Shown here in pieces: positions 16,859 through 25,774 of a stretch of DNA of 64,000 nucleotides; positions within the stretch are counted from its first letter, which is position 1, and each line of letters starts with the position of its first letter. The stretch spans positions 2,356,001-2,420,000 of the forward strand of contig OW818648.1 in assembly GCA_942492735.1 (NCBI GenBank), given 5' to 3'. This DNA is from Sporobacter sp942492735. Lineage in GTDB: Bacteria; Bacillota; Clostridia; Oscillospirales; Oscillospiraceae. Below the pieces are notes generated by a model. It was not told where the DNA came from, did no database searches, and saw nothing but the letters and a program-made list of their open reading frames with translations. The translations under genes and the position numbers were made by a program.

Positions 16859-17410
16859 ATGAGTCAATCAAATAAACAGTCCAATAACAAAAAAACTGAG
16901 TCCGCAATAAAGAAAACTAAGGGGCTTATGATTGCCTCAGGGATTTTTGTGATCGTTATTGCCGCCTTCTTCATCATTAAGGGTGTTGGCGGATCTGGGA
17001 CAAGCGATGCCTCTTCAAGCGCTGCTGCCTCGACATCGCAAAGCAGCAGTGATATAACGATAACAAAAAGCGATATCACAGAAAAAGCAAGCTTTATTAC
17101 CTATCAGTCTGGTAAGACGGAAATGGAGATCATCGCCGTAAAAGCACCTGATGGAACGATCAGAACAGCTTTGAACACCTGCCAGGTATGCTATGATTCG
17201 GGCAGAGGCTACTATGTTCAGGAAGGCAGCGAGCTCGTCTGCCAAAACTGCAGTAACCGTTTTAAAATAAGCCAGATCGAAAAAGAGAAGAACGGTTGTA
17301 ACCCCGTGCCGATTCTGGAAGAAAACAAAACCGATGACGGTCAGACCATCACGATTGACGCAAGTTTTCTTACTCAGAACACCGAGTATTTCAGCAATTG
17401 GAAAAAATAA
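16859..17410 (+). CDS. DUF2318 membrane-anchored Cys-rich protein (FtrD-like domain)
   Basis: The start is ATG 16859, 8 nt after AAAGGAG; earlier ATGs at 16826 and 16838 lack a site. The 183-residue product has one N-terminal membrane helix (about 22-42), a Ser/Ala-rich linker and a C-terminal DUF2318 domain with NTCQVCYDSGRGYY (C108, C111), ELVCQNCSNRF (C128, C131) and NGCNPVPI (C147). Two CxxC pairs plus Cys suggest a metal or Fe-S centre outside the membrane, as proposed for the family. It leads the copper region but has its own terminator at 17431, so it is a separate transcript. Confidence 0.85.
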   Translation: MSQSNKQSNNKKTESAIKKTKGLMIASGIFVIVIAAFFIIKGVGGSGTSDASSSAAASTSQSSSDITITKSDITEKASFITYQSGKTEMEIIAVKAPDGTIRTALNTCQVCYDSGRGYYVQEGSELVCQNCSNRFKISQIEKEKNGCNPVPILEENKTDDGQTITIDASFLTQNTEYFSNWKK

Positions 17411-17430
17411 AATTGATATAATCTAAAAAA

Positions 17431-17478
17431 TAAACTTATGTACCGATTTCACATTTCGTACATAAGTTTATTTTTATT
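17431..17478 (+). terminator. Rho-independent terminator after the DUF2318 gene
   Basis: TAAACTTATGTAC (17431-17443) pairs perfectly with GTACATAAGTTTA (17458-17470), followed by TTTTTATT. Confidence 0.85.
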
Positions 17479-17550
17479 CTTCATAAAATCTACACTTCGG
17501 TTTCGTATTATTAAGCAAAGAAGACTTAAAACACGAATGGAGAGAACACG

Positions 17551-17865
17551 ATGAACTGCTGCAACAATAACAACAAAAATGAGCGTACGAGTAAAACCGG
17601 TAAAAGAGGCCATGCACATCCGATGTGGATGATGGCCTTATGCTGTGGTGCGCCTATCCTCATACTAGCGGTTATTTCTTTATTGGGCGCGGGCGCAATA
17701 GGGACTAAAACTTTCCTGGCCGGAATATTGCCTTTTATCTGTCCGGTCATGATGCTCGTCATGATACCTATGATGTTTTTACGCATTAAGAGAAGCGGCC
17801 AGAGTCATGAAGACCATTCAGCCGGCAGTATCCAGATAGAAGAAAAAAACAGCACAGATAAGTAG
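17551..17865 (+). CDS. Small Cys/His/Met-rich membrane protein, unknown function
   Basis: The 104-residue product begins MNCC, then has a basic Asn-rich stretch, HAHPMWMM, CC and two hydrophobic segments (about 27-48 and 52-73). A hydrophilic tail with HEDH and several Glu follows. Clusters of Cys, His and Met next to the membrane are typical of soft-metal ligands, and the gene sits 32 bp before a metal-linked fusion gene, so a copper-binding accessory role is inferred. I do not recognise a named family. Ribosome binding site GGAGAG lies upstream. Confidence 0.7.
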   Translation: MNCCNNNNKNERTSKTGKRGHAHPMWMMALCCGAPILILAVISLLGAGAIGTKTFLAGILPFICPVMMLVMIPMMFLRIKRSGQSHEDHSAGSIQIEEKNSTDK

Positions 17866-17897
17866 GCGATTTTCAGCAACTATGAAAGGAGCATGAT

Positions 17898-19814
17898 ATG
17901 GTGAATCATAAGAAAGAGACCTTCACCGTCACCGGAATGGCCTGCACAGGCTGTGAAGCTGTCATTGAAGAAGCTTTACTCGGGTTTAACGGCATTTATG
18001 AGGTCAAAGCTAATTTTTCAAAAAGTGAAGTGACGGTCACATTTGACCCCGGCGTTATTGGCTTCAAGAAAATAGCTTCGACCGTCAAGGACAGCGGCTA
18101 TTCGCTGGATGCAGGCGATTACGACGACTCAGACTCTGTGAAAAACGGCGCAATCACCAAGGAAGCGCGTAAAGATAAGCCCTTTACAGTATTCCAGTTT
18201 ATCGGCATTGTCGTTGTGCTGATTGCGCTGTACCTCATTATCAACAGCACTGTTGGTTTCAACTTTATCCCCGAGGTCAAGTCCTCCATGGGTTATGGTG
18301 TTTTGTTTCTCGTGGGGCTTCTGACCTCACTCCACTGCATCGCGATGTGCGGCGGAATCAATTTGTCGCAGTGTGTAAACAGCGGCGTGGCTGCAGGCGC
18401 ATCATCAGCCGGAACGAAAGCTTTTAGGAATGCAAAAGCGCAAGCTTCTGAGATTGCAAAAGCGAAAGCTTTTGGGAATGCAAAAGCGAAAGCTTTTGCT
18501 ATGCCGAGCCTTCAGTATAACCTGGGGCGCGTCACTTCGTATACCATCATTGGCGGTATTGTCGGGGCTATCGGCGCAGCCGTCAGCTTCACAGGCTGGG
18601 CGCGCGGCATCGTCGCCGTCGTATCAGGTCTTTTTATGATCATTATGGGCCTCTCGATGACAGGCCTGTTTCCTTGGATTAACAAGATAACGCCCCGCCT
18701 GCCCCGTGTTTTCAGAGAAAAAACCGGGAAAGCCGGGAAGGGTAAAGGCCCGTTCGTCGTTGGACTGCTTAATGGTTTAATGCCATGCGGACCTCTGCAG
18801 GCAATGCAGCTGTACGCATTGGGAACCGGCAGCTTCATCGTGGGTGCCTCATCGATGTTCTTTTTCAGCCTCGGAACCGTACCGCTGATGTTCGGGCTCG
18901 GCACCATTGTCACGATACTGGGCAGTAAGTTTACGCGGCAAATGATGAAATTCAGTGCTGTACTCGTGGCCGTTCTCGGAATCGTCATGCTAGGCAGAGG
19001 ACTTGTCCTATCAGGTATCCATATGCCGACGTTCGGCGTTCAGTCCGCTCAGGCGGTTCAGAATGCAGGTGAGGTCAGCATTGTGGACGGCGTTTTGAAT
19101 ATCACGTCAAATCTGGAGCCCGGCACATATCCGATGATCACAGTTCAAAAGGGTATCCCGGTCGTCTGGAACATCAAAGCCGATAAGGAGAATATCAACG
19201 GCTGCAACAGAACGATGGTTATTCCCAATTATGATATCCAGATCGACTTTAAGCCCGGGGATAATATCATCAAGTTTACGCCAACCGAAAGCGGCACTTA
19301 CGCCTATAGCTGCTGGATGGGCATGATAAGGGGTAATATTACCGTCATAGATGATATTAATGATAGTGATGCAGTCACATCAGATGCCGAAGGTAATACA
19401 TCGGGTTACAAAATACCGGTAGATGAAATCGCTGTAGCCGAAATAAAGGACGGAGAACAAATAGTATCAATAGATATGCTTGCAGATCGGTTTACACCTG
19501 CCGTTATTGTCGTTCAGAAAAACATAGAAGCAGTCTGGGTTATCAATGGTGTAAAAGTGAATGACGATAGCAAGACGCTCCTTTTCCCAACGTATAATGC
19601 GTCTATAGAAATAGAACCTGGCGAAAATCCTCTGCGCCTTACCCCTGATGATGATTTTGATTTTTCGACAGCCAGCGGTTCGTTCTACGGTTATGTTAAG
19701 GTCGTGGAAGATATCAGCAATATCAATATAGAGGCAATCAAAAAAGAGGTAAGTGAATTCGCGCCTACAATACAGGAGTATGTCGATGATTCGGGTATTC
19801 CAGCCTGTCACTAA
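17898..19814 (+). CDS. HMA - TauE/SafE (COG2836) - cupredoxin-like fusion membrane protein
   Basis: The 638-residue protein joins four parts. An HMA domain lies at the N-terminus (VTGMACTGC, C16 and C19). A sulfite exporter TauE/SafE-type domain carries TSLHCIAMCGG and GLLNGLMPCGPLQAMQ, family signatures with candidate metal ligands. Two cupredoxin-like domains follow: the first spans about 390-490 with YSCWMGMIRG (Cys/Met ligands), and the second, about 515-605, appears to lack these ligands. Such fusions occur near copper ATPases and are thought to handle copper at the membrane; transport of sulfite is not implied. An Ala/Lys-rich 8-residue tandem repeat interrupts the membrane domain at 18415-18500. 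A short C-terminal tail ends in ACH. Confidence 0.85.
   Translation: MVNHKKETFTVTGMACTGCEAVIEEALLGFNGIYEVKANFSKSEVTVTFDPGVIGFKKIASTVKDSGYSLDAGDYDDSDSVKNGAITKEARKDKPFTVFQFIGIVVVLIALYLIINSTVGFNFIPEVKSSMGYGVLFLVGLLTSLHCIAMCGGINLSQCVNSGVAAGASSAGTKAFRNAKAQASEIAKAKAFGNAKAKAFAMPSLQYNLGRVTSYTIIGGIVGAIGAAVSFTGWARGIVAVVSGLFMIIMGLSMTGLFPWINKITPRLPRVFREKTGKAGKGKGPFVVGLLNGLMPCGPLQAMQLYALGTGSFIVGASSMFFFSLGTVPLMFGLGTIVTILGSKFTRQMMKFSAVLVAVLGIVMLGRGLVLSGIHMPTFGVQSAQAVQNAGEVSIVDGVLNITSNLEPGTYPMITVQKGIPVVWNIKADKENINGCNRTMVIPNYDIQIDFKPGDNIIKFTPTESGTYAYSCWMGMIRGNITVIDDINDSDAVTSDAEGNTSGYKIPVDEIAVAEIKDGEQIVSIDMLADRFTPAVIVVQKNIEAVWVINGVKVNDDSKTLLFPTYNASIEIEPGENPLRLTPDDDFDFSTASGSFYGYVKVVEDISNINIEAIKKEVSEFAPTIQEYVDDSGIPACH
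18415..18500 (+). repeat. In-frame 24-bp tandem repeat inside the fusion gene
   Basis: TGCAAAAGCG recurs at 18431, 18455 and 18479, giving three 24-bp units plus part of a fourth on the left. The units encode 8-residue repeats of type NAKAKAFG. They sit between the first and second membrane segments of the TauE-like domain, in a loop that tolerates expansion. Confidence 0.85.
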
Positions 19815-19880
19815 AAATTAACACCGAGACAGATTATCTCAATTGTTTAGGATCGGATTTCATTGAAAAGAGGGAACTAT

Positions 19881-22346
19881 ATGACGGAAAAAAGTTATAA
19901 AGTGACAGGTATGACCTGCTCAGCGTGCGCCGCGCATGTACAGAAAGCTGTTGCAAAGCTTGACGGCGTCGAGACAAGCGAAGTCAATATTGCGACTGAA
20001 AAACTGAATATAAGATTTAATGAGGCCAAACAAAGCGTTGAAACAATACAAAAAGCTGTTGAGAACGCCGGTTATGGGCTGCTCGAGGAACAGCAGTTAA
20101 AAAAAGTTGAGCTCCATATTGAGGGGATGTCCTGCGCTGCGTGCTCTTCAGCTGTGGAGAGGACAACCCGAAAATTGAGCGGCGTCTCAATGGCACAGGT
20201 TAACCTGACGACGAACAGAGGGACTTTTGAGTACGACCCCTCAAAAGTAAAACTGTTGGAGATTAAGGCAGCGATTGAAAAGGCGGGCTATACGCCGAAG
20301 GATATAGAGGGCGAAAAAACCCGCGATCTTGAGAAAGAGCGGCGTCAAAAAGAAATTCGCATTATGGGCATCCGCCTCATCATCGCCGCTATATTCTCGG
20401 CACCAATCCTGTACATCGCCATGTCGCATATGTTCCCGAAGCTTCATATCCCGATCCCTAATTTCATGGGCTCACATGATTTTCCCTTAGTATTTGCTTT
20501 GGTACAGCTATGCCTGACAATTCCTGTCGTCTTAGCTGGAAGCAGATTTTATACAAAAGGCTTCAAGACGCTGTTTAAGGGTGCGCCGAATATGGATACC
20601 CTTGTCGCGATCGGCACGGGAAGCGCGTTTTTGTACAGCATCTTTGCGACGGTCATGATCTATCTCGGTAATTTTGCGTTTGCCCAATCGCTCTACTTTG
20701 AGTCGGCGGCGGTTGTCATTACACTCGTCATGCTCGGCAAATATATGGAAGCGGCCAGTAAGGGCAAAACATCAGAAGCAATTAAAAAATTAATGCAGCT
20801 GAAACCGACGACCGCGATGATTGAGAAAGACGGTAAAGAGCTTGAGGTACCTCTTGACGAGGTTGCTGTCGGTGATGTTGTCATCGTCCGCCCAGGTTCA
20901 GCGTATCCGGTTGACGGTGTTGTTACCGATGGTTTATCATCGGCTGACGAATCCATGCTCACAGGCGAAAGCCTGCCGGTCGAAAAACAGCCGGACAGCG
21001 AGGTCACAGGCGGCAGCATCAACGGTGAAGGACTCATAAAGTTTAGGGCGACACGTGTCGGGAATGATACCGCTTTATCCAAGATCATTAAGCTGGTCGA
21101 GGATGCTCAGGGCAAGAAAGCGCCGATCGCGAAGCTGGCGGATATCGTTTCAGGCTGGTTTGTGCCTGTCGTGCTGGTAATTGCCATTATAGCGGCAGTC
21201 GCCTGGGCGCTTGCCGGAAAGGACTTCAATTTCGTCCTGACAATCTTCGTGTCGATCCTTGTAATCGCCTGCCCGTGTGCGCTTGGACTTGCCACACCAA
21301 CGGCGATCATGGTCGGAACCGGAAAAGGTGCAGAGCTCGGAATCCTGATCAAAGGCGGAGAAGCGCTTGAAACCACCCAAAAAATCAGCACGGTTGTTTT
21401 AGATAAAACCGGAACCATAACGGAAGGCAAGCCAAAACTGACAGACATCAGATTATACGGTGATATCTCCGAATCTGAAGCGCTTGCTCTCTGCGCCTCT
21501 GCTGAACGCGGCTCGGAACACCCGATCGCACGGGCTATTGTAGAGGACGCAGCGGCAAAAAACCTCGAATTGATCAATCCGGAGGATTTTAAAGCGGTCC
21601 CCGGCAGAGGTATTGACGCCCATGTCGCTGGAAAAAGAGTGTTGGCTGGCAACTTGAAGCTCATGAATGAAAATGCAATAGATACAGCGCTTTCACAAAA
21701 CGACGCGGAAACGTTTGCTGGGTCAGGCAGAACCCTGATGTATGTGGCAATCGACGGAAAACTCGTCTCCCTGATGGCTGCTGCGGATACGGTCAAACCA
21801 TCCAGCAGAGAGGCCATAAGCAAGCTCAAGAAGCTCGGCATCTCCGTTTATATGATCACCGGCGACAACAAGAGCACCGCTTTGGCGATTGCCAGAGAGG
21901 TCGGCATAGACAACGTGTTATCAGACGTCATGCCGAAGGATAAGGCCGGAGAAGTCAAACACCTGCAGGAGGCCGGGCAAAAGGTCGCAATGGTCGGTGA
22001 CGGTATTAACGACGCGCCGGCACTTGTGCAGGCCGACGTCGGATTTGCCATCGGCACTGGTACCGATGTCGCTGTTGAGTCGGCAGATGTCGTGCTCATG
22101 CGTGGGGATTTAAATGAAGTTCCAGCAGCTATCGCGCTCAGCCGCGCGACAATCAGAAACATCAAGCAGAACCTTTTCTGGGCTTTCATCTATAACCTGC
22201 TCGGTATTCCCTTCGCCGCTGGTGTGGTATATCTGTTCGGAGGACCCCTTCTAAGCCCGATATTCGCCGGAGCAGCTATGGCGTTCTCCTCGGTATCGGT
22301 CGTCACCAACGCGCTTCGTCTGAGAAGGTTTAAAATAAAAACATAA
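19881..22346 (+). CDS. copA: Copper-exporting P1B-type ATPase (CopA)
   Basis: CopA pumps Cu(I) out of the cytoplasm at the expense of ATP. The 821-residue protein has two N-terminal HMA domains (GMTCSAC, C13/C16; GMSCAAC, C85/C88), the actuator motif GESLPV, the ion-site CPC at 464-466, the phosphorylated Asp508 in DKTGT, the SEHPIARAI motif and GDGINDAPAL. The last helices carry the M-SS element (AMAFSSVSVV), which marks Cu(I) specificity. ATG 19881 follows AGAGGGA; a TTG 18 bp upstream has no better site. It lies downstream of the HMA fusion and 19 bp before a lipoprotein gene, probably one operon. Confidence 0.96.
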   Translation: MTEKSYKVTGMTCSACAAHVQKAVAKLDGVETSEVNIATEKLNIRFNEAKQSVETIQKAVENAGYGLLEEQQLKKVELHIEGMSCAACSSAVERTTRKLSGVSMAQVNLTTNRGTFEYDPSKVKLLEIKAAIEKAGYTPKDIEGEKTRDLEKERRQKEIRIMGIRLIIAAIFSAPILYIAMSHMFPKLHIPIPNFMGSHDFPLVFALVQLCLTIPVVLAGSRFYTKGFKTLFKGAPNMDTLVAIGTGSAFLYSIFATVMIYLGNFAFAQSLYFESAAVVITLVMLGKYMEAASKGKTSEAIKKLMQLKPTTAMIEKDGKELEVPLDEVAVGDVVIVRPGSAYPVDGVVTDGLSSADESMLTGESLPVEKQPDSEVTGGSINGEGLIKFRATRVGNDTALSKIIKLVEDAQGKKAPIAKLADIVSGWFVPVVLVIAIIAAVAWALAGKDFNFVLTIFVSILVIACPCALGLATPTAIMVGTGKGAELGILIKGGEALETTQKISTVVLDKTGTITEGKPKLTDIRLYGDISESEALALCASAERGSEHPIARAIVEDAAAKNLELINPEDFKAVPGRGIDAHVAGKRVLAGNLKLMNENAIDTALSQNDAETFAGSGRTLMYVAIDGKLVSLMAAADTVKPSSREAISKLKKLGISVYMITGDNKSTALAIAREVGIDNVLSDVMPKDKAGEVKHLQEAGQKVAMVGDGINDAPALVQADVGFAIGTGTDVAVESADVVLMRGDLNEVPAAIALSRATIRNIKQNLFWAFIYNLLGIPFAAGVVYLFGGPLLSPIFAGAAMAFSSVSVVTNALRLRRFKIKT

Positions 22347-22365
22347 ATAAATGGAGGATAAATCA

Positions 22366-23025
22366 ATGAAAAAAATACTTGTTATCACAACTGTACTCGT
22401 TCTTGCCACCGCTGTTCTCGCAGGCTGCTCTGGAACCGACGTCGTCCAGAAATACGCGCCCGGCTCCTTTGCGAAGATCGTCGAAAAATACCCGTCCCTT
22501 GTCACCGACAATACGAAAACAGACCATTACTATTACTTTACGGTCGATGGTGAAACAACGCTGAAAATCAGTCAAGACTATTCCCTGACCGGCACGGACG
22601 ATATCATGATTGAGACACCGCTCCAGCCCTTTGTTGACGCCGGTCTCGATGTCACAAAGCTGGTTAACGGCTATAAGGTCGACGGCGAAAAGTTCTACCT
22701 GACCGCCGATTACGGTAACGGCACAGGTACCAAGAACACAGTGAAGGATTCTCTGTTTGATAGCGTCACGTCCGACCGCAGCAATTTATCTTATCACCAG
22801 ACGCTCGACCATTACGGCATTCAGCTGACACAAGGCAAATTCGAATGGGCGAAAGATTACACAACGAACGACAAGGATATCGTTTTTGTTCTGCTGGCAA
22901 ATTCCCTGAAGGATCTCGGTGTTGACGTCAATAACGTCGCGGGCTGGATATTCATGACGGTAGAGGACGCAGACGGCAGCAAAACAGATGTTCTGGTGAA
23001 ACCTGCCGACCTTGATACGAAATAA
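22366..23025 (+). CDS. Lipoprotein of unknown function in the copper operon
   Basis: I do not recognise the family. The 219-residue product starts at ATG 22366 (GGAGG upstream) and has the lipobox LAGC. The mature part is acidic with alternating strands and Tyr-rich stretches (TDHYYYFTVDGE), with two related-looking halves each containing a DGLDV/LGVDV-type element (VDAGLDVTKLV, LKDLGVDVNNV). No Cys/Met ligand cluster is visible. It sits between copA and the two-component genes, so an envelope sensing or metal-protection role is a guess from position. Confidence 0.7.
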   Translation: MKKILVITTVLVLATAVLAGCSGTDVVQKYAPGSFAKIVEKYPSLVTDNTKTDHYYYFTVDGETTLKISQDYSLTGTDDIMIETPLQPFVDAGLDVTKLVNGYKVDGEKFYLTADYGNGTGTKNTVKDSLFDSVTSDRSNLSYHQTLDHYGIQLTQGKFEWAKDYTTNDKDIVFVLLANSLKDLGVDVNNVAGWIFMTVEDADGSKTDVLVKPADLDTK

Positions 23026-23055
23026 AAAAGCAGCTTAACAGGGGAGAGTATTCAA

Positions 23056-23754
23056 ATGAGTCGGAGTAAAACCGTTCTTGTTGTCGATGACGAAATCAAG
23101 ATCATTGAGGTCGTAAAATCATATCTCGAGAAAACGGGTTTCAAAGCAGTATGTGCAATGAACGGAACTGATGCTTTGTGCTTATTTGAAAAACTCTCCC
23201 CGGCACTTGTGATATTGGACTTGATGCTTCCGGATATTTCGGGAGAAGATATCTGCAGGGAAATCAGAAAAAAATCCAGGGTTCCGATTATTATGCTCAC
23301 GGCTAAAATTGAAGATGAAGATATTGTCGATGGCTTTGGATTGGGTGCTGATGATTATCTGACAAAGCCGTTTAGTCCACGGCAGCTCATGGCAAGGGTT
23401 GACGCTGTTATGAGGAGGGTGTCGGATGAGGACATACCGCTTTCAACAGAACTATCCTTCAATAACAGAGACCTGATCATAAACTGGAAGCAGCATGAGG
23501 TTCGGAAAAACGGAGAAATCGTTGCTTTAACGCCAAATGAGTATAATATTTTACTTACAATGGCAAAGCATCCGTTAAGGGCTTTTACAAGGGAAGAGCT
23601 TATCGAGTTTGCAATCGGTGATGATTTCAATGGCTTTGATAGAGTCATTGATACACATATCAAAAACTTAAGGCAAAAACTAGAAGGCAGCAGCAAGACG
23701 CCGCAATATATTCTGACAGTGCATGGGACCGGGTATAAGTTTGGGGGCAGATGA
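23056..23754 (+). CDS. OmpR/PhoB family response regulator
   Basis: The 232-residue protein has a receiver domain with acidic DDE near residue 11, the phosphorylation site Asp55 in VILDLMLPD, and LTKPFSPRQL containing the conserved Lys. The C-terminal winged helix ends with RVIDTHIKNLRQKLE and VHGTGYKFGG. It is followed after 1 bp by its kinase gene. Its position behind copA suggests it controls the copper operon; no dyad could be firmly assigned to it. Confidence 0.93.
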   Translation: MSRSKTVLVVDDEIKIIEVVKSYLEKTGFKAVCAMNGTDALCLFEKLSPALVILDLMLPDISGEDICREIRKKSRVPIIMLTAKIEDEDIVDGFGLGADDYLTKPFSPRQLMARVDAVMRRVSDEDIPLSTELSFNNRDLIINWKQHEVRKNGEIVALTPNEYNILLTMAKHPLRAFTREELIEFAIGDDFNGFDRVIDTHIKNLRQKLEGSSKTPQYILTVHGTGYKFGGR

Positions 23755-23755
23755 G

Positions 23756-25144
23756 ATGAAGCATTCTCTTAGACGTAAATTGACCATATCGTTTCTTCTC
23801 ATATCGATGATTTCTTTTATAGTGATTGGGATTTTTGTCAATGTGATTTTGGAGAGGCAGTTTAAAAACTACATCATTGATAATTTGAATCAAAAAAAAG
23901 ACAATATTGTCTCGCTGTTAGAGAACCAGTATATTAAGGCCGGCGCGCGGTGGGATATTCCCGCAATTGAGAATTTAGGTGTTGGCGCGTTAACCGATGG
24001 GCTTATTGTTCGTGTAGCCGATATCAGCGCAGTGGTTTTATGGGATGCCATGACGCATAACCGAGGTGTCTGCGCTGAAATGCTGCAGAGTATGGCTGAA
24101 AACATGAATAAGCAATACGGCAGCTTCCAGGGCGGATATACCGAGAACGCGTTTCAAATTACCGCAAACGGAAAGACAGTTGGAACTGTCGCTATCGGTT
24201 ATTATGGGCCTTATTTTTATTCGGATAATGATCTGACATTTTTGAATACACTGAACAAACTGCTTCTAATGGCGACTGCAATAACAGGGGTTGTTTCAGT
24301 TATTATCGGAACATATACTGCAAAAAGATTGTCCGGACCAATTTCGAGAGTCATTAAAAAAGCCGAACAGATATCGGAAGGGGATTATACCGGCCGGATC
24401 AACGAGGCTTCCAGCACCAGAGAAATTATTGAGCTCACGGAGGCGATCAATACGCTTGCCGATAAACTGGGTAAGCATGAAGCGCTAAGAAAACGCCTCA
24501 CCGGTGATGTCGCGCATGAGCTCCGAACACCGATTGCGAATCTGCAGAGCCATCTTGAAGCGATGATTGACGGCATATGGAAGCCGGACGCTGAAAGACT
24601 CAAAGGCTGCCATGAGGAGACCGTCAGACTGACTAAAATTGTGAAAGATCTGGAATCTCTTGCACGTTATGAAAACGAGAATATGCAGTTAGATAAAGAG
24701 CGCTTTAATATAGCAGATGGCTTGATGAAGTCGCTTAACAGCTTTCAAAATGAATTCAAAAATAAGAATATTGAGCTAAAAACCGACATATCAGATCAAT
24801 TCGTCAAAGCAGATAAAGATAAGATGACACAAGTTTTTGTGAACATTATCTCGAATGCGTTGAAATATACCCCAGAAGGCGGGTTGATCGAGGTAATCGC
24901 CACAGGAGATAAAGATGAAATCACAATATCGGTTATCGATAACGGTGTCGGTATATCGGAGGAGGATCTGCCTTTTATTTTTGAACGGTTCTACCGCGCG
25001 GATAGATCTCGTTGCAGGGGAACAGGTGGCTCCGGAATAGGACTTACCATTGTCAAATCACTCATTGAGGCGCACGGCGGTTCGGTGAAGGTTAAAAGCG
25101 AATATGGAAAGGGCAGCGAGGTTATCATCGTGCTACCCAGATAA
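23756..25144 (+). CDS. Sensor histidine kinase
   Basis: ATG 23756, one base after the regulator stop, is preceded by a GGGGG run; an in-frame upstream start at 23723 lies inside the regulator gene. The 462-residue protein has a membrane helix at about 8-30, an extracytoplasmic domain of about 130 residues, a second helix (about 168-188), HAMP, the phosphorylated His254 in VAHELRTP, and ATPase boxes NIISNALKY, DNGVGI, FERFYR and GSGIGL. It should phosphorylate the adjacent regulator. The sensor domain has few Cys, His or Met residues, so direct copper binding is not evident. Confidence 0.93.
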   Translation: MKHSLRRKLTISFLLISMISFIVIGIFVNVILERQFKNYIIDNLNQKKDNIVSLLENQYIKAGARWDIPAIENLGVGALTDGLIVRVADISAVVLWDAMTHNRGVCAEMLQSMAENMNKQYGSFQGGYTENAFQITANGKTVGTVAIGYYGPYFYSDNDLTFLNTLNKLLLMATAITGVVSVIIGTYTAKRLSGPISRVIKKAEQISEGDYTGRINEASSTREIIELTEAINTLADKLGKHEALRKRLTGDVAHELRTPIANLQSHLEAMIDGIWKPDAERLKGCHEETVRLTKIVKDLESLARYENENMQLDKERFNIADGLMKSLNSFQNEFKNKNIELKTDISDQFVKADKDKMTQVFVNIISNALKYTPEGGLIEVIATGDKDEITISVIDNGVGISEEDLPFIFERFYRADRSRCRGTGGSGIGLTIVKSLIEAHGGSVKVKSEYGKGSEVIIVLPR

Positions 25145-25150
25145 CAATAA

Positions 25151-25186
25151 GGGCGCATAATCGATTTCTGATTATGCGCCCTTTTA
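25151..25186 (+). terminator. Terminator closing the copper/two-component operon
   Basis: GGGCGCATAATC (25151-25162) pairs with GATTATGCGCCC (25170-25181), followed by TTTTAA. Confidence 0.85.
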
Positions 25187-25774
25187 ATAGCTCGAAATAA
25201 CTCAGTGCATACAACTATTATTGCCATAGACACTCGGCAAGCTCAAATTCCAACTTAGATATTGATTTGAAATTGGGTGACTATATGCTGTTTGGGATGT
25301 TGCTATTTCATTTGAGCTCGTCTATTTTATTATATTAGCAGTCCATAATACAAGCTGTTTCGTTAGTATTATCACGGCGACTGATGCAGCAGCTACTTCT
25401 ATATATGAAATTTTCTTCATAAAAACCACAAAATAATTCCATATTATTGCTTAATCTATATCATTTTACAACTGAAGAGCAAATAGATGAGTCTGCGATC
25501 TTTTCGCCTGACCTGCCATGCCGTTGATAGTATCGAGTGCAGAATTTGCAACTGTGTCGGTTTTCATAATTTGACTTTGGTCTTGACAGCGGCAGCTTGA
25601 AATCATACTATAACTATGTGAAATATAGAATATGATAGGTTTCGAGGATGTCGGCATGGTGGAGATCTTTTGTTGCGCTGAAAAGGATCGATGATTCCGA
25701 CTGTGAAATGAAGACACTCTTTAATTCTCAATTACTGATCCCTTAATAAATTCGCGTTCAAAGGAGAATAAAAC
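25187..25774. other. 588-bp stretch without a supported gene
   Basis: No credible coding frame or RNA is seen; the DNA is AT-rich. It holds a promoter candidate for larE at 25583-25611 and a predicted leader of about 155 nt in which I see no riboswitch consensus. Confidence 0.5.
25583..25611 (+). promoter_or_regulatory. Candidate promoter of the larE-led operon
   Basis: TTGACA at 25583-25588 and TACTAT at 25606-25611 are 17 bp apart. Confidence 0.55.

Noticed and set aside
21107..21841. 244-codon open frame on the - strand opposite copA
   Set aside because: It is antisense to the catalytic core of CopA, with no ribosome binding site or motif.
25187..25774. Riboswitch or T-box in the larE leader
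   Set aside because: No consensus core (SAM, cobalamin, TPP, T-box) could be recognised in either strand.
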